64,000 nucleotides of DNA from Flavobacterium sp. UMI-01 (GTDB taxonomy: Bacteria; Bacteroidota; Bacteroidia; Flavobacteriales; Flavobacteriaceae). Numbering within the stretch: position 1 is the stretch's first letter; each line of letters begins with the position of its first letter. The stretch lies in assembly GCF_019656315.1 (NCBI RefSeq), contig NZ_BPLU01000006.1:1-64000 (forward strand), in the 5' to 3' direction. A model generated the notes under the pieces. The model saw only the letters and a program-made list of their open reading frames with translations. It was not told the origin of the DNA and did not search any database. This document shows positions 46,057-55,088 of this stretch, in pieces. The position numbers and the translations under genes were made by a program.

Positions 46057-46731
46057 TTAATTGGAACAAAACTCCACGAGCATTTTAAAATGATTTTCCA
46101 TACTGCGCACAGCTAGTTCTACATCTTGATTTTTTATAGCTTCGAATATAGCTTCATGTCTTTGAATTTCAGACAAATATTCTTCGTCATTACACACACG
46201 ATTATTTTCAAAAACCGATATTATTTTAGGTGTAATTTGCAACATCAATGCATTCATCGTCATGTTGCCACTGGCTCTTGTTATGGCAAGATGAAACAAC
46301 AAATCTTCTTGTAAAGCATCTTGTTTGTTTATCATTTTGTTTTTGAAATCATTCAATGCTTTTTCAATGGACTCCAAATCCTGTTCAGTTCTTCTTGCTG
46401 CGGCTAAACCAGCAGCTTTGGATTCCAACAATATTCGGGTTTCCACCAGCGATTTAAAATCCTGATCTCTCAATTTCAAAATATCTTCAATAATACCATT
46501 CAGCGCTGTTTGACCAATCGTTGCGATAAATGTTCCAGATTGCGGAATTGATTTTACCAACTCATAAAATTCAAGTTTTTTAATCGCCTCATTGATATTT
46601 CGCCTACTTACTTTAAATCTTTCAGACAATACCCTTTCCGAAGGCAACTTGTCGCCAGGTTCTAAATTTTTCTGAATGATTAAATCTCTAATTTTAGAGA
46701 TAATTAAATTTTGTATCTCGTAATTATCCAT
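46057..46731 (-). CDS. FadR-subfamily GntR regulator, paralogue 1 (altered recognition helix)
   Basis: The 224 residues have a winged HTH (about 5-75: KIRDLIIQKNLEPGDKLPSERVLSERFKVSRRNINEAIKKLEF) and an FCD ligand domain (about 85-220, helices with LLFHLAI, RHEAIFEAI and ENHFKML histidines that normally bind a metal). It is a clear paralogue of the regulator at 56529. The usual SRxxVREA helix reads SRRNINEA, so the arginine that in FadR contacts operator guanine is Asn47. It may bind a different site or work as a partner. No 13-bp operator was found at its own promoter. Confidence 0.85.
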   Translation of the reverse strand: MDNYEIQNLIISKIRDLIIQKNLEPGDKLPSERVLSERFKVSRRNINEAIKKLEFYELVKSIPQSGTFIATIGQTALNGIIEDILKLRDQDFKSLVETRILLESKAAGLAAARRTEQDLESIEKALNDFKNKMINKQDALQEDLLFHLAITRASGNMTMNALMLQITPKIISVFENNRVCNDEEYLSEIQRHEAIFEAIKNQDVELAVRSMENHFKMLVEFCSN

Positions 46732-46863
46732 CGTATTGCAAGCTTATCAAATTGTATTGAACACTCCATTTCTTCTCCAGAGATAAAGTCTTAGCGTTGG
46801 TTTTACAACAAGAAAAGACGTAGTTTTTGCTACACCTCTATATTCTGAAAAACAGAAAAGGGT

Positions 46864-46889
46864 TACTGGTTTGACAAAACAAACCAGTA
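46864..46889 (-). terminator. terminator of susCD
   Basis: A 10-bp stem (TACTGGTTTG / CAAACCAGTA, loop of 6) lies 57 bases after the susD stop codon and is followed on the minus strand by AACCCTTTTC. It superficially resembles the operator, but it has a continuous stem and no -7 box. Confidence 0.6.
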
Positions 46890-46945
46890 CTATCCTTTTG
46901 CTGACTCAAAAAAAAAATTAAATCGGTTATCAAACCCTCTTTTCT

Positions 46946-48493
46946 TTAGTATCCTGTATTTTGTGGTAACAAATTAGGATTTCTTACAAGCTCGTTAGCA
47001 GGCAAAGGGAACAGATAATTTCTAGAAGCTAGATAACCTGCTTTGGTTCCTTCTAAACCAGAAGTACCAAATACATTATAAGGAGCTTCAGCCATTTTTC
47101 TTCTTGCAATATCGTACCATCTTGAAAACTCAAAAGCCAATTCCCATTTGCGATCTTCTAAAACAGTCATTCTAAAATTATCTTTTGATAATCCAGAAAC
47201 ATTCGCCGGAAATGCACTTGGTGTACTCCCCGCAGCACCTGCTCTAGCTCTAGCTCTGACACGATTCAACCAGGTTTCAGCATCTCCTGTTTGTCCTACT
47301 TCATTAGCTGCTTCAGCACCTATTAGTAATACTTCGGCATAACGCATCATCAAATAATTACTTTTAGTTGTTCTACCATTACCATCTGCTGCTGGACCTG
47401 CTTTACGGGTATATTTTGCAATATGAGGTCTGTTATCACCCGCCGCAAAATAGGTTGTAAAGGTTTGATAAGGCTGTCTTACACCTTTAAAAACTCCGGT
47501 GGCATCAAAGCTCACCGCTTTTCTGTAATCCAAATTATTCCAAGAATTATAAACATTTAATGAAGGCACTAATACAGACCAACCACCGCCATAACCGTAT
47601 TGCTCATCAGCTCTAATACCTGTAAATGCCGCCAAATAATCCCTTCCTTGATCGCCATCAGATGAACCAATAAAATCAATTACAAAAATGGGTTCTTTTG
47701 AAGCATCAACTTTTGAATAATCAAATAAGTTTTGGAAATCAGCCTCTAATCCTAGGTTGTAAATGGACTCTTTAGAAACGATATCTTTTACCTCGTCATA
47801 CGCTTTTTGATAATTAGCACTATCATATTGCCCCATTGTCAAGTAAACCGAAGCCAAGAAGGAACTTGCAGCCGACTTAGCTGGCAGTGCTCTGGACGTT
47901 TGTGTATTAGGCAACCATTCTTTAGCAAATTGCAAGTCGGCTATAATTTTAGCATATACTTCTGCAACAGGTGTTTTACCTATTTTACCCGCTGCTTGTA
48001 CATCAGTCACTGGAGCATCTAAATAAGGAATTGCACCAAATTGTCTCACTAAATGGAAATATACAAAAGCACGAACAAAGTAAGCTTGCGCCACTACTTT
48101 ATTCTTTTCAGCTGCATCCGCTTGCACATACGATGCCCCTGCTATAGCCTCATTTGCAGCACCAATGATTTGGTAACATTTTGGCCAATAAACTGCAATA
48201 TTCGCGTTATCTGCTTGCACATTAACATTACTAAACTGAACACGTTCAGGATTAGTAACATTTGGATTTAAATCAACCATATCACTCGCTAACATCAAGG
48301 ACATTGACAATTCTCTTGACATAAAATAGCGGTGGGTCATGTGTCCATAAGCTCCATTAATAGCCAACTGAACTTTATCTAAAGACGTAAAATACGTAGC
48401 AGGAGTTAACAATCCTACTGGTTTTTCTTCTAATTCTGAGCATCCCATAATTGAAAGTACAATCAATAGGGACAAATATTTAAATTTTTTCAT
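46946..48493 (-). CDS. SusD/RagB-family outer-membrane lipoprotein (alginate oligosaccharide binding)
   Basis: A surface lipoprotein that captures oligosaccharide over its SusC partner. The 515 residues have a lipobox (LLIVLSIMGCSELEEKP), the SusD N-terminal pattern LLTPATYFTSLDKVQLAINGAYGHM, the TPR-like AYFVRAFVYFHLVRQFGAIPYLDAPV, and the C-terminal RYAEVLLIGAEAANE with WLNRVRARAR and FPLPANELVRNPNLLPQN. It starts 23 bases after susC. The glycan is taken to be alginate from the neighbouring lyases. Confidence 0.93.
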   Translation of the reverse strand: MKKFKYLSLLIVLSIMGCSELEEKPVGLLTPATYFTSLDKVQLAINGAYGHMTHRYFMSRELSMSLMLASDMVDLNPNVTNPERVQFSNVNVQADNANIAVYWPKCYQIIGAANEAIAGASYVQADAAEKNKVVAQAYFVRAFVYFHLVRQFGAIPYLDAPVTDVQAAGKIGKTPVAEVYAKIIADLQFAKEWLPNTQTSRALPAKSAASSFLASVYLTMGQYDSANYQKAYDEVKDIVSKESIYNLGLEADFQNLFDYSKVDASKEPIFVIDFIGSSDGDQGRDYLAAFTGIRADEQYGYGGGWSVLVPSLNVYNSWNNLDYRKAVSFDATGVFKGVRQPYQTFTTYFAAGDNRPHIAKYTRKAGPAADGNGRTTKSNYLMMRYAEVLLIGAEAANEVGQTGDAETWLNRVRARARAGAAGSTPSAFPANVSGLSKDNFRMTVLEDRKWELAFEFSRWYDIARRKMAEAPYNVFGTSGLEGTKAGYLASRNYLFPLPANELVRNPNLLPQNTGY

Positions 48494-48516
48494 CTTCTAT
48501 TTTTTTTAATTATTTA

Positions 48517-51500
48517 TTAAAACTTTAAACTAAGGCTAAAATTCACTGATCTAACTGTTGGGAAATTTCCAAAATCAAATCCTTTAGTGGTATTAGCAGT
48601 TCCTGTATTTCCTCCACCTGAACCAAAGTAACTTACTTCAGGGTCTAAGCCAGAATACTTAGTAAAAGTTAACAAATTTTGTGCGCTAATGGTAAATCTA
48701 AGACTCTCTACACCCAACCTATCAATTACAGTGGAAGGGAAATTATACCCTAATGCAATGTTTTTTAGTCGAATGTAACTTCCGTCCTCTACAAATCGAG
48801 ATGAAATTTCTCTTCTATCCGCTACTACACGAGGAATATCTGTGTTGGTATTGGTAGGCGTCCAAGCATTTAGCACCTCTTTAAGTGCATTTGAATTACC
48901 TCTATACAATTGTGCTTTTGTAAGATTAAAAACATCACCACCATAAGAACCTTGGAAAAAGATATTCAAATCAAAGTTTTTATAGGTGAAATTATTTGTA
49001 ATCCCCATGTTCCAATCTGGATTAGGGTCACCAATTAATTTTCGGTCTCCAGTAGTAATCACACCTGAACCATCTACATCCAAGAATAAAGGATCACCCG
49101 CTTGACGTGTTGCAGCGGCAGCCGTAGTAGCAGTTCCTGTAGGCAAAGTTCCTCCTTGATAAACCCCCATGTATTCTAATCCATAGAAAACACCAGCCGC
49201 TTCTCCTTCTCTCAAAATATGCGTTCCTGATTGATTACTGAAATAACCCGGTGCCGCATTTTGAATTACATCAATCCCTCCAATTAATTTTTTTACTTCA
49301 TTTTTATTTGTGGACCAATTGAAATCAGTTGTCCATCTAAAATTCTCATTGGTAATATTTCTGGTATTTAATGAAATTTCGAAACCTTTATTATTAATTT
49401 CTCCAATATTTCTAATACTTGCTAAGGTTACAAAACCTAAATATTCAGATTGACTTTGGTCAGCCAAAAGAAGGTCTTTTGTATCAATATTATAGTAATC
49501 TAACGAAAGAGATATTTTATTGTTTAGCAATCCTAAATCAATACCAAAATTGGTTTGATAAGAAGACTCCCATTTTAAATTGTCATTGGCAGCTTGATTA
49601 GGAACAACAGTTCCTACTACCTGATTATTAATACCGGTATAAACGGTGGTTAAACTTGCCAAAGATTGGTATGGAGAAATCGCTTGATTACCCGTTACAC
49701 CATAACTAGCTCTTACTTTTAAATTTGAAATCGTCTCGCTATCTTTTAAGAAATCTTCATTCGAAATTTTCCATCCCAAAGCACCTGATGGGAAAATCGC
49801 ATATTTATGATTTTTAGCAAAGTTGGACGCCCCGTCTCTTCTTAATGTAGCCGTTAAAAGGTATTTATCATTGTAATCATAATTTAATCTTCCAAATTGT
49901 GATTCAATTTCTTGCTCCGTGAATGAAGAGGTAGGCAACACTGTTACGGCACTACCCGCTAAATTATAGTATGAAAAACTATCATCAACAAATTTTTGAG
50001 CTCCAGCAGAAAATCGTTCTGAAGTTGTTTTTTGATAAGAGTAACCTGCTAATAAATTCAAAGTTCCTTTGCCTATTTCTTTGTTGTAGGTAAGGTAACT
50101 TTCACTCAATACATCCGTTTTCTTAAGATTAGAGATACTCGCTTTTCCTCCTGTACCTCTACCAGCGGTAACCAATAAGGTTGATGGTCTAAAAGTTCCG
50201 AAAGTTTCATTAGTTGTACTAAAACCAAACGTAGTTTTAAAAGTTAGGTTTTTGATAATGTCATAATTGGCATATAAATTCGATCTATTAATATCCGTTT
50301 TCGTGTTATTTACTGCTTCAGTAGCAATTGCATACGGATTATCTACCTCATCTCCAGTAGCATCTGTTGTATTCAAACCCGTAACAGGATCTTTGACACC
50401 AAAATCGGGTCTAAATCTAAACATTAACGAAATAACATCATCACCACCTCCGTTAGCTGTTAAACCTGTAGATTGTGTAGGCACTCCATTTTTAGTTCCT
50501 CGACTGCTGAAAAGATTAAAACCTAATTTTAATTTATCGGTCACTTGTGCGTCAATATTGGATAAAAAAGTTAATCTTTCAAAATCAGAGTTGATAACAA
50601 TACCCTCTTGTTTAAAATAATTTGCTGAGGCATAAAAATTAATTTTATCGCTTCCTCCAGAAAATGAAAATTGATGATTTTGTGTGCTACCCGTTCTATA
50701 TAATAAATCTTGCCAATCAGTATCTGCTGTTCCTGCAACAAAACTTGGATTGGTTATTTTTTTATACGCAATAAATTCTTCGGCGTTTAATAAATCAAGT
50801 CTGTTAGATGTATTTTGCAGTGAATAATTAGTATTCATTTCAACGGTTAATTTCCCAACTCTACCTTTTTTAGTCGTTACCATAACTACCCCGTTAGAAC
50901 CTCTAGAACCATAAATTGCGGTGGCAGATGCATCTTTTAAAACCTCAATCGATTGTATATCGCTTGCTTGTGGCATTGTTGCTCCCACAAAACCATCTAC
51001 AACAATTAGTGGATCACTCGCCGCATTGATAGAAGTATTCCCTCTTACTTTAATACTGATAGGTGCACCAGGCTCCCCACCATTATTAGACTGAACCACA
51101 ACACCAGCTGCACGGCCTTGTAGCGCTTGAGTAGCATCGGCTAATGGAAACGCATTTATTTCATCTGCTTTTACTGAAGACACTGCACCAGTAATATCAC
51201 TCTTTTTTCGAGCACCATACCCTACAATAACTACTTCTTCTAGTTGTTTTTCACTTTCCACCAATACTACGTTGAGTTTCTTTTGATTGGTAATTTTTAT
51301 AGATTGAGTAATATATCCTATATATGAAAACTGAAGTACATCTCCGCTTTTAACATTCAGTTTAAAATTCCCATCGAAATCAGTAGCGGTGCCATTCGTG
51401 GAATTAGCAACAATAATATTAGCACCAGGAATAGGCATTTTACTGCCATCTGATACTGTTCCGGATAATACATATCCCTCTTGAGCAAATAATGTGATAT

Positions 51501-51546
51501 TGAAAATCAATATCAACATTATGGATAATTTAGTTTTTAAATTCAT
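48517..51546 (-). CDS. SusC/RagA-family TonB-linked transporter (alginate oligosaccharide import)
   Basis: An outer-membrane TonB-dependent importer. The 1009 residues show a signal peptide, a carboxypeptidase-like domain (about 25-105, YVLSGTVSDGSKMPIPGANIIV), the TonB-box region VVIVGYGARKKSDITGAVSSV, and a plug with the SusC signature DPLIVVDGFVG and IEVLKDASATAIYGSRGSNGVVMVTTKKG. A C-terminal 22-strand-type barrel ends VNFSLSLKF. It forms an operon with the susD gene downstream. Its leader is long (about 145 bases from the predicted start site) and the promoter carries the 13-bp-phased operator. Confidence 0.95.
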   Translation of the reverse strand: MNLKTKLSIMLILIFNITLFAQEGYVLSGTVSDGSKMPIPGANIIVANSTNGTATDFDGNFKLNVKSGDVLQFSYIGYITQSIKITNQKKLNVVLVESEKQLEEVVIVGYGARKKSDITGAVSSVKADEINAFPLADATQALQGRAAGVVVQSNNGGEPGAPISIKVRGNTSINAASDPLIVVDGFVGATMPQASDIQSIEVLKDASATAIYGSRGSNGVVMVTTKKGRVGKLTVEMNTNYSLQNTSNRLDLLNAEEFIAYKKITNPSFVAGTADTDWQDLLYRTGSTQNHQFSFSGGSDKINFYASANYFKQEGIVINSDFERLTFLSNIDAQVTDKLKLGFNLFSSRGTKNGVPTQSTGLTANGGGDDVISLMFRFRPDFGVKDPVTGLNTTDATGDEVDNPYAIATEAVNNTKTDINRSNLYANYDIIKNLTFKTTFGFSTTNETFGTFRPSTLLVTAGRGTGGKASISNLKKTDVLSESYLTYNKEIGKGTLNLLAGYSYQKTTSERFSAGAQKFVDDSFSYYNLAGSAVTVLPTSSFTEQEIESQFGRLNYDYNDKYLLTATLRRDGASNFAKNHKYAIFPSGALGWKISNEDFLKDSETISNLKVRASYGVTGNQAISPYQSLASLTTVYTGINNQVVGTVVPNQAANDNLKWESSYQTNFGIDLGLLNNKISLSLDYYNIDTKDLLLADQSQSEYLGFVTLASIRNIGEINNKGFEISLNTRNITNENFRWTTDFNWSTNKNEVKKLIGGIDVIQNAAPGYFSNQSGTHILREGEAAGVFYGLEYMGVYQGGTLPTGTATTAAAATRQAGDPLFLDVDGSGVITTGDRKLIGDPNPDWNMGITNNFTYKNFDLNIFFQGSYGGDVFNLTKAQLYRGNSNALKEVLNAWTPTNTNTDIPRVVADRREISSRFVEDGSYIRLKNIALGYNFPSTVIDRLGVESLRFTISAQNLLTFTKYSGLDPEVSYFGSGGGNTGTANTTKGFDFGNFPTVRSVNFSLSLKF

Positions 51547-52120
51547 AATTAAATCTGGTTAGTAATTAAATGTGTTAATTGAGGATGAAACAATGGTGTG
51601 AAATGTATTTTACTTTACATTTTTTAAAATTTATGATTAATAAAAAAAAGTGGAAAGTCAATCTGAAATTTTAGTTTGGTTTTCCAATCTGGTTTTCCAA
51701 ATGTAATTATTATTTTTTTGTTAAAAAAGATTTTTATAAGTTTTCTTCAAAAAAAGTTTAATTAACAGAGACAAATACCTAAAAAAAGCACTAAAAAATA
51801 TACTTAATGCAAAAAAATATTAAAAATTGCCAATCTTTAAAAAACACCTATGCATGCAGTACCGACAAGGGTTAACAAAATTTTTAGAAATAAAAAGAAT
51901 AATATTCTTATAAAAAATGTAGGTAAGGAGTTAAAACAAAAAATAGTTATAAACCAATTTTAATTTTTCATTAATATGATAGGGCTAGAACTTACTAATT
52001 GAACTGGGAATAGTTCTATGGAATTTGAAAATCATAAAAAGTCTAACGAATAAAACTTAGCTTTGAAATGTAGTATAGCCAGCGCAAGTTCTAGAAGGCA
52101 AACCCATTTCAAGTTAATGC
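51547..52120. other. spacer between eda and susC
   Basis: About 570 bases, strongly AT-rich, with no coding frame. The left 160 bases are the susC leader and promoter, including the operator at 51676-51705. The rest shows no further repeat, RNA or gene that I can support. Confidence 0.6.
51676..51705 (-). promoter_or_regulatory. promoter and operator of susCD
   Basis: Units TTGG-TTTT-CCAA (51676-51687) and CTGG-TTTT-CCAA (51689-51700) have a 13-base period and overlap the minus-strand -7 box TACATTTG (51698-51705). Confidence 0.75.
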
Positions 52121-52161
52121 AAAAAAAATCCCAATTTACACATTGATGTAAATTGGGATTT
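52121..52161 (-). terminator. terminator of kdgK-eda
   Basis: A perfect 15-bp stem (AAATCCCAATTTACA and its complement, loop of 6), followed on the minus strand by T-rich sequence, 37 bases after the eda stop codon. Confidence 0.9.
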
Positions 52162-52198
52162 AAAAATTAAATAGAGCTAAAATAAATACTTACGCTAT

Positions 52199-52867
52199 TT
52201 ATTGTTTTAACTCTTTAATGATATCAATACATTCTTTTGTTAACGATTGAATTTTATTTAGGTCAAAATTACCATCTGATTCTGGCTTGATTAATTTAGA
52301 CCCCATACCTACGCATACTGCTCCAGCTTTAATCCATTCAGTCAAACTTTCTTTGGTAGGTGACACTCCACCTGTAGGCATAATCGTTGTCCAAGGTTGA
52401 GGCCCTTTAATACCATTGATAAAGGCCGGTCCATATAATTCACCAGGGAATAATTTAACTACTTCACAACCCATTTCTTCGGCTCTTGCAATTTCAGTCA
52501 AGGAACCACAACCTGGTGACCACATTACCTTACGACGGTTACACACAATTGCGATATCTTCTCTAAATACAGGCGTAACAATAAAGTTAGCCCCTAATTG
52601 CATGTACAAAGAAGCTGCCGCTGCATCTGTTACAGAACCAACTCCTAAAATCATTCCTGGAAGCTCAGCTACTGCATATTTCACTAAGGCTGCAAAAATT
52701 TCATGAGCAAAATCTCCTCTGCTAGTAAATTCTAGCAAACGAGCCCCTCCATCATAACAAGCCTTCAATACTTTTTTACTTACTTCTACATCTTTATGAT
52801 AAAACAACGGTACAAGACCTGTTTCTTTCATCACTTGTGCTACTTCTATTCTTGAAAATTGAGCCAT
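52199..52867 (-). CDS. eda: KDPG/KHG aldolase
   Basis: Splits 2-keto-3-deoxy-6-phosphogluconate to pyruvate and glyceraldehyde-3-phosphate, the last step of the alginate (and Entner-Doudoroff) route. The 222-residue class I aldolase has LVPLFYHKDVEVSKKVL, the catalytic Glu in LLEFTSRGDF, GVGSVTDAAAA, NFIVTPVF, and the Schiff-base Lys in EVVKLFPGELYGPAFINGIKGPQP, then MPTGGVSPT. It starts 11 bases after kdgK and ends at a strong terminator. Confidence 0.95.
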   Translation of the reverse strand: MAQFSRIEVAQVMKETGLVPLFYHKDVEVSKKVLKACYDGGARLLEFTSRGDFAHEIFAALVKYAVAELPGMILGVGSVTDAAAASLYMQLGANFIVTPVFREDIAIVCNRRKVMWSPGCGSLTEIARAEEMGCEVVKLFPGELYGPAFINGIKGPQPWTTIMPTGGVSPTKESLTEWIKAGAVCVGMGSKLIKPESDGNFDLNKIQSLTKECIDIIKELKQ

Positions 52868-52878
52868 ATTTTATTATT

Positions 52879-53901
52879 TTATCTTGAAACTTTTCCTGAA
52901 AAATCACCTGATAGCAATTTTTCAATTTCTGGTTTGGTTACTAAGTTATAATCTCCTGAGATGGTGTGTTTCAAACAGCAAGCCGCAACAGCAAAGTTTA
53001 AGGCTCTTTGATTATCCAATGGCTCTTCATTTAAACCATAAATCAATCCTCCCATAAAGGCATCCCCACTACCTACTCGATCCACTACTGGCGTTACCTC
53101 TTGAACGGCGGCATTGTATATTTTTTTACCATCATACATTACCCCACCAATTCTTTGATGAGAAGCACTTACTGAATAACGTAACGTAGTAGCTACGTAC
53201 TTCATTTCAGGGCATAATTGAAAAATCTTATCATATAAAGAAGGTAATATTTCTCCTTTTGTATAATCTGGATCTACTTTATCTAAACCTAACATAAAGT
53301 AAGCGGTATCTATATCACCTAAAATTACATTACTGTATTTAAGCATTTCTGGCATTACCTCTTTAGGTTGTTTTCCATAATTCCAAAGTTTAGCACGGTA
53401 ATTTAAATCGGTTGAGATTGTCAAACCCATTTCGTGCGCCACTTGAATGGCTTCCATACAAGCTTCAGCGGCGTTTTCAGAAAGTGCTGGCGTAATTCCA
53501 CTCCAGTGAAACCAAGTAGCGCCTTTAAGAACTTCTTTCCAATTGATTTCGCCTTTTTGCAATGTTGCCATAGAACTATTGGCTCTGTCATAGATAACAT
53601 TACTAGCTCGGGTACTTGTTCCTGTTTCTAAGAAATAAATTCCTAATCTATCTCCTCCAAACAAAACATTTTCGCAACCAACATCTAGTTTACGCATTTC
53701 TTTCAAAGCACTAATTCCCAATTCATTATTAGGGATTTTAGTTACATATTCAGCATTCATACCATAATTTACTAATGATACTGCTACATTGAATTCACCT
53801 CCACCATACGTAGCTTTGAACGATTCTGCTTGAGAAAAGCGCAAATGTCTTTCTGTTGACAAACGGAGTAAAATTTCACCAAAAGTGACTACTTTTTTCA
53901 T
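52879..53901 (-). CDS. kdgK: 2-keto-3-deoxygluconate kinase
   Basis: Phosphorylates KDG to KDPG with ATP. The 340-residue PfkB/ribokinase-family protein has GGGEFNVAVSLVNYGM near the start, STDLNYRAKLWN, and the late signature with catalytic Asp in DRVGSGDAFMGGLIYG. I use the ATG at 53901; a GTG at 53928 would add nine residues. It forms a two-gene operon with eda. No 13-bp operator is found upstream, and a terminator-like hairpin lies 58 bases before the start. Confidence 0.93.
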   Translation of the reverse strand: MKKVVTFGEILLRLSTERHLRFSQAESFKATYGGGEFNVAVSLVNYGMNAEYVTKIPNNELGISALKEMRKLDVGCENVLFGGDRLGIYFLETGTSTRASNVIYDRANSSMATLQKGEINWKEVLKGATWFHWSGITPALSENAAEACMEAIQVAHEMGLTISTDLNYRAKLWNYGKQPKEVMPEMLKYSNVILGDIDTAYFMLGLDKVDPDYTKGEILPSLYDKIFQLCPEMKYVATTLRYSVSASHQRIGGVMYDGKKIYNAAVQEVTPVVDRVGSGDAFMGGLIYGLNEEPLDNQRALNFAVAACCLKHTISGDYNLVTKPEIEKLLSGDFSGKVSR

Positions 53902-53952
53902 CTTATTTAATTCCAAATTGATTAACACTATTTTAGCTTAGCTAAATAAATA

Positions 53953-53986
53953 TAAAAAAACCTTCAATCGTTTTCGAAAGAAGGTT
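53953..53986 (-). terminator. terminator-like hairpin upstream of kdgK
   Basis: An AACCTTC / GAAGGTT stem with a 14-base loop, followed on the minus strand by seven T. It is 287 bases after the SDR stop and only 58 bases before the kdgK ATG, so it either ends the MFS-SDR transcript or acts as an attenuator. Confidence 0.7.
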
Positions 53987-54272
53987 CAAAAGTAACTTTT
54001 TTAAATGTAAATCAGATTATTTTTTTATCAAAAGCCAATCTTCACTTACTATTTACATCGCTTTTTAGTGATTCATAACAAACTACAAAAGGTAAAAAAA
54101 CACCTGAAACGTTATTATTAAAGCGTCTTATCCTTTTTTAAAATTCTTAACGTATAACATTCACACAAATTCAGTCTTTTGTGAAATCAGTATTGTTACT
54201 CATTATAAGTTTAATCAAGGACAAAAAAGGCGTCTTAGTTTATAGTCTTTCTACAATCATTAAAAAAACAAC
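53987..54272. other. spacer between the SDR gene and kdgK
   Basis: About 290 bases without a coding frame and without an operator unit of the alginate type. Nothing else was seen in it. Confidence 0.5.
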
Positions 54273-55037
54273 TTATATTCCTAAAGCTTGACCTCCACCA
54301 ATTTGGATTGTTTCAGCAGTTATGAATGAAGCATCGTTACTTACTAAGAAAGCAATTACACCCGCAACTTCTTCTGGCTCACCTAATCTACCTAATAAAA
54401 CACTGCTTTTCCAAGATGCAAAAACTTCAGGTTTTGTAGCTTTAATTTGAGCGTGGAAAGGCGTATCAATAGTACCTGGAGATACTGCATTAACTCTAAT
54501 TCCGTACTCAGCTAAATCTTTAGCCAAAGCTCTTGTGATGGATTGAACACCACCTTTAGATGTAGCATAAATACCTGCTCCTGGTCCTGCACCATTCCAT
54601 GCTGCATTTGAAGTATAGTTGATGATAGAAGCATTTTCACCTTTTTTAAGAAATGGTATAGCAGCTCTTGAAGCAAAGAATACTGAATCAAGATTCAAAG
54701 CCATAACAAATTTATATTCTGCAGTGGTCATTTCTTCAAATCTAGCTCTGATACCAATACCACCTGCATTGTTTACAAGAACATCAATTTTTCCGTATTT
54801 TTCACCAATTTTAGTAATATTAGCTGTTGTTTCTTCATCATTAGTAACATCAAATCCATAATATTCAGCTTTGATTCCTTCAGCAGCTAGTTCAGCAACG
54901 CGTTCAGCTCCTTTTTGATCTTCGATACCATTTAAGATTACGGTATATCCGTCTTTACCCAATCTTTGCGCTACAGCAAAACCTATTCCACCTGTGGCTC
55001 CAGTAATTACTGCAACTTTTTCATTTAAATTACCCAT
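54273..55037 (-). CDS. SDR oxidoreductase, likely DEH reductase
   Basis: A short-chain dehydrogenase of 254 residues: the cofactor motif TGATGGIG, NNAGG, the catalytic Ser/Tyr/Lys in NYTSNAAWNG and YATSKGG, and the end FITAETIQIGGGQALGI. In alginate loci the SDR reduces 4-deoxy-L-erythro-5-hexoseulose uronate (DEH) to KDG with NAD(P)H, and this gene lies 51 bases after the hexuronate-type MFS gene and upstream of kdgK. The exact substrate is inferred from context; glucose dehydrogenases look similar. Confidence 0.85.
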   Translation of the reverse strand: MGNLNEKVAVITGATGGIGFAVAQRLGKDGYTVILNGIEDQKGAERVAELAAEGIKAEYYGFDVTNDEETTANITKIGEKYGKIDVLVNNAGGIGIRARFEEMTTAEYKFVMALNLDSVFFASRAAIPFLKKGENASIINYTSNAAWNGAGPGAGIYATSKGGVQSITRALAKDLAEYGIRVNAVSPGTIDTPFHAQIKATKPEVFASWKSSVLLGRLGEPEEVAGVIAFLVSNDASFITAETIQIGGGQALGI

Positions 55038-55088
55038 CTTTATTCTAAATTAATTATTTACTACTTTATTTTAAAAACTCTATTTTAC

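Noticed and set aside
46797-46808. TTGG-TTTT-ACAA near the first GntR gene as an operator unit
   Set aside because: One half is degenerate, there is no second unit at the 13-base period and no -7 box beside it.
46864-46889. ACTGGTTTG...CAAACCAGT as another alginate operator
   Set aside because: The arms form a continuous 10-bp stem after the susD stop, unlike the YTGG-N4-CCAR units; better read as a terminator.
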